Source of the DNA: an uncultured Clostridia bacterium | Lineage (GTDB): Bacteria > Bacillota > Clostridia > Oscillospirales > Acutalibacteraceae | DNA: 6,190 nucleotides | Direction of reading: 5' to 3' | NCBI GenBank assembly: GCA_947174455.1 | Contig: CAMWIZ010000057.1 | Coordinates: 1-6,190 of the forward strand | In this document: one piece after another, positions 4,903 to 6,190 of the stretch | How the letters are laid out: each line of letters begins with the position of its first letter | Numbering within the stretch: position 1 is the first letter of the stretch | Position numbers and translations under genes: made by a program | Notes under the pieces: model-generated | What the model was told of the DNA's origin: nothing | Databases searched by the model: none | Seen by the model: the letters and a program-made list of their open reading frames with translations, nothing else

Positions 4903-4999
4903 GCATAACGGCTTTATTTTTGGCTTTACTTTTGCTATGAACCTTATGCAAGAAAGCCTTTTCGATAAAAGTCAAAAGTACATAGACAAGAGCGAATAA
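4859..4999 (+). pseudogene. Out-of-frame C-terminal remnant following the HIRAN gene
   Basis: In the next frame an open stretch runs to TAA 4997-4999 and encodes YEHNGFIFGFTFAMNLMQES followed by LFDKSQKYIDKSE. It looks protein-like, with a GF-x3-GF-x3-AMNL amphipathic helix of the kind ending some small clostridial element proteins (I think of DUF6809-type tails, at low confidence). It has no start of its own with a ribosome binding site. Skipping one base near 4897-4900 joins it to the HIRAN frame as ...KLCDLYEHNGF. The HIRAN fold does not need such a tail, so a deletion that joined two genes is as likely as a simple frameshift. Confidence 0.45.
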
Positions 5000-5026
5000 T
5001 ACCCATAACTGTTTTAGAAAAGTCGA

Positions 5027-5072
5027 GGTTAGAGCAGCGGTAATTCGCCTGTACTCTAACCTTATTTTTTTT
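5027..5072 (+). terminator. Strong rightward terminator with overlapping alternative stem
   Basis: GGTTAGAG (5027-5034) pairs with CTCTAACC (5054-5061), followed by TTATTTTTTTT. This ends the small plus-strand operon. The same DNA holds AGCAGCGG (5033-5040), complementary to CCGCTGCT (5077-5084). The two stems share bases 5033-5034 and the second would enclose the T tract, so they compete. Confidence 0.75.
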
Positions 5073-5090
5073 ATAGCCGCTGCTGAATAT

Positions 5091-5136
5091 GATGTTTGTT
5101 GATGTTTATTTGATGTTTAAAGCTACGATAAACATC
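5091..5136. repeat. GATGTTT repeats, possible integrase arm sites
   Basis: GATGTTT occurs at 5091, 5101 and 5112, spaced 10 and 11 bases, with an inverted copy AAACATC at 5130-5136 and a one-mismatch copy AAACATG at 5164-5170. The cluster lies 100-145 bases inside the element from the attachment core, the usual place for arm-type sites of a tyrosine recombinase or for an excisionase. Confidence 0.55.
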
Positions 5137-5187
5137 TGAAAATCACTGAAAGATACAAACACTAAACATGAATAAAACCGCATAACT

Positions 5188-5237
5188 AAGCCGTTTATTA
5201 AATGTAGCAAAAACAGGCTAAAAGCTGTAAACGGCTT
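5188..5237. repeat. Inverted repeat abutting the attachment core
   Basis: AAGCCGTTTA (5188-5197) is a perfect inverted match of TAAACGGCTT (5228-5237), separated by 30 bases. The right arm meets the first base of the tRNA-like segment, so the repeat marks the element end. No T-run follows, so it is not an ordinary terminator. Confidence 0.65.
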
Positions 5238-5281
5238 TGGTAAGGATGAGGTCGTCGGTTCAAGTCCGATTATCAGCTCCA
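5237..5281 (+). other. attR-like site: 3' fragment of tRNA-Thr(GGT)
   Basis: The segment reads as the second half of a tRNA: anticodon loop TTGGTAA (5237-5243; anticodon GGT, threonine), 3' anticodon strand GGATG, variable loop AGGTC, a complete T arm GTCGG-TTCAAGT-CCGAT (5254-5270), 3' acceptor strand TATCAGC, discriminator T and CCA (5279-5281). Nothing upstream supplies a D arm or 5' acceptor strand, so no tRNA can be made from it. An intact tRNA-Thr should lie at the other end of the element. The true core length cannot be fixed without that end. Confidence 0.82.
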
Positions 5282-5296
5282 TAAAAACTTAGATTT

Positions 5297-5328
5297 CAAG
5301 CCACTTTTTAAGGGTGGCTTGTTTTTTT
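5297..5328 (+). terminator. Terminator left from the chromosomal tRNA-Thr gene
   Basis: CAAGCCAC (5297-5304) pairs with GTGGCTTG (5314-5321), followed by seven T. Its place, 15 bases after the CCA end, suits the original tRNA gene's terminator stranded with the displaced 3' fragment. Confidence 0.8.
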
Positions 5329-5503
5329 GCTTTATTTGTCGTAAAATGGTTTTGTAATTTGGAATGCCGAACGATTTCTTCAAAGTAACATTTTAATGAG
5401 TTTTGTTCTCAACAACCGTGTTATGTGATTTCATTATGTATGGCAATCACTAACATTCACAGTAAATTTGCATATACATCACAATCTGCGGGGGAGGTTT
5501 TGA

Positions 5504-6139
5504 ATGTTTGAAAATATTGAGTGGCTGTTTTTTGATATTGGTTCAACAATAATCAACGAGCATACAGCATATGAACATAGGCTTAAAGGGATAGCTGAGT
5601 CTGCCAATGTACCGTATGAAACAATTTATAAAATTGCAGTAGAATTTTATAAAGCAAATAAAAAAGGAGATTCCGAAGCGGCAAGGCTTTTTGGAGTGCA
5701 ACTTCCGGACTGGTATACTGAGGGTGAGGCTCTATATGATGATGCCACACAGTGCCTTAGAACGTTAAGCACGAAATATAAGATAGGAATCATCGCCAAT
5801 CAGTCATTAGGGGTTAAGGAGCGTCTGCAAAAACACGGAATACTAAGGTATATAAATTTGGTGGTTTCTTCTGCAGAGGAGGGGTTTGCAAAGCCTGATA
5901 AAAGAATATTTACAGCCGCTTTGTATAAAGGCAACTGTAAGCCCGAAAATGCGGCGATGATTGGAGATAGAATAAATAACGACATTGTTCCTGCAAATCT
6001 GTTGGGATTTTATACAATATGGATAAGGCAGGGGTTCGGAAAATATTGGAGAATCAGCAACAGTATTGAAAAGCCCGATTGTATAGTTTATAATCTTACC
6101 CAATTATGTGATTTATTGGTCAGGGATGAGGAGAGATAA
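5504..6139 (+). CDS. HAD-superfamily hydrolase
   Basis: This 211-residue cytosolic protein is probably a phosphatase on a small phosphorylated metabolite. HAD motifs appear in order: motif I FFDIGST (D11 as nucleophile), motif II IIANQS (96-101), motif III lysine in GFAKPDKRIF (K130), motif IV MIGDRINNDI (D155, D160). A helical cap lies between motifs I and II (about 20-85). In motif I the usual second aspartate is glycine (DIGST, not DxDxT), and motif II has Asn-Gln in place of the more common Thr/Ser. Several HAD subgroups with a DxGST motif show this, so activity may differ from classical phosphatases. ATG 5504 has GGGGGAGG 6 bases upstream. The gene sits alone behind the tRNA scar and its terminator, and is taken as host chromosome. 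The substrate is unknown. No clear promoter is visible in 5329-5490, and no terminator in the 51 bases after the gene. Confidence 0.85.
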   Translation: MFENIEWLFFDIGSTIINEHTAYEHRLKGIAESANVPYETIYKIAVEFYKANKKGDSEAARLFGVQLPDWYTEGEALYDDATQCLRTLSTKYKIGIIANQSLGVKERLQKHGILRYINLVVSSAEEGFAKPDKRIFTAALYKGNCKPENAAMIGDRINNDIVPANLLGFYTIWIRQGFGKYWRISNSIEKPDCIVYNLTQLCDLLVRDEER

Positions 6140-6190
6140 GGATTGTTTATATGTAAAACGGCTAATTTAATATATACTGCCGTATTTGGT

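Noticed and set aside
4896..4903. Programmed +1 frameshift in the HIRAN gene like that of prfB
   Set aside because: A UGA is present, but there is no upstream Shine-Dalgarno-like stimulator and ATA is a poor slip codon; deletion or mutation is simpler.
5237..5281. Complete functional tRNA gene
   Set aside because: No 5' acceptor strand, D arm or 5' anticodon strand is present upstream.

Overview
The window is AT-rich and looks like DNA from a low-GC Firmicute, probably a gut Clostridia member. The evidence is strong purine-rich ribosome binding sites, standard-code ORFs, clostridial-type small mobile-element proteins and T-tailed terminators. I read about 1-5236 as one end of an integrated mobile element and about 5282-6190 as flanking chromosome. 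The junction is a 45-base piece of a tRNA-Thr(GGT) gene (anticodon loop to CCA end, 5237-5281). It lacks a 5' half and is followed by what is probably the tRNA gene's original terminator. That is the expected scar when a tyrosine-recombinase element inserts into the 3' half of a tRNA gene. No integrase, relaxase or replication initiator lies inside the window, so the element class cannot be named.

Layout. 1-331: leader whose long-range complementarity could hide the ribosome binding site of the next gene. 332-1162 (+): sigma-70-like factor. 1163-2754: about 1.6 kb with no convincing gene, rich in short hairpins and repeats. Its most striking part is a set of six related 15-base sequences (1994-2315) arranged with mirror symmetry around an AT-rich palindrome. 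2755-3550 (-): a likely toxin-antitoxin pair, made of a 55-residue small protein and a GNAT-fold acetyltransferase whose 5' end carries an apparent one-base frameshift. 3600-3960: tandem 20-bp iteron-like repeats and a 200-bp imperfect inverted repeat, reminiscent of an origin. 4014-4208 (-): a ribbon-helix-helix-type regulator. 4273-4378: divergent promoters overlapped by three TACGTAC-type operator sites. 4428-4999 (+): a small unknown gene, a truncated HIRAN-domain gene and an out-of-frame tail. 5027-5236: terminator, GATGTTT repeats that may be integrase arm sites, and an inverted repeat abutting the attachment core. 5504-6139 (+): a chromosomal HAD-family hydrolase.

Working together (inference): the RHH protein probably represses itself and the rightward operon through the TACGTACGTA sites. 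The sigma factor may direct transcription of element genes outside the window. The acetyltransferase pair would stabilise the element if its frameshift is bypassed or is a sequencing artefact. The hairpin array and iteron region may serve DNA processing or replication. An octamer, AGCAGCGG/CCGCTGCT, recurs across the element and often forms hairpin stems next to gene ends.
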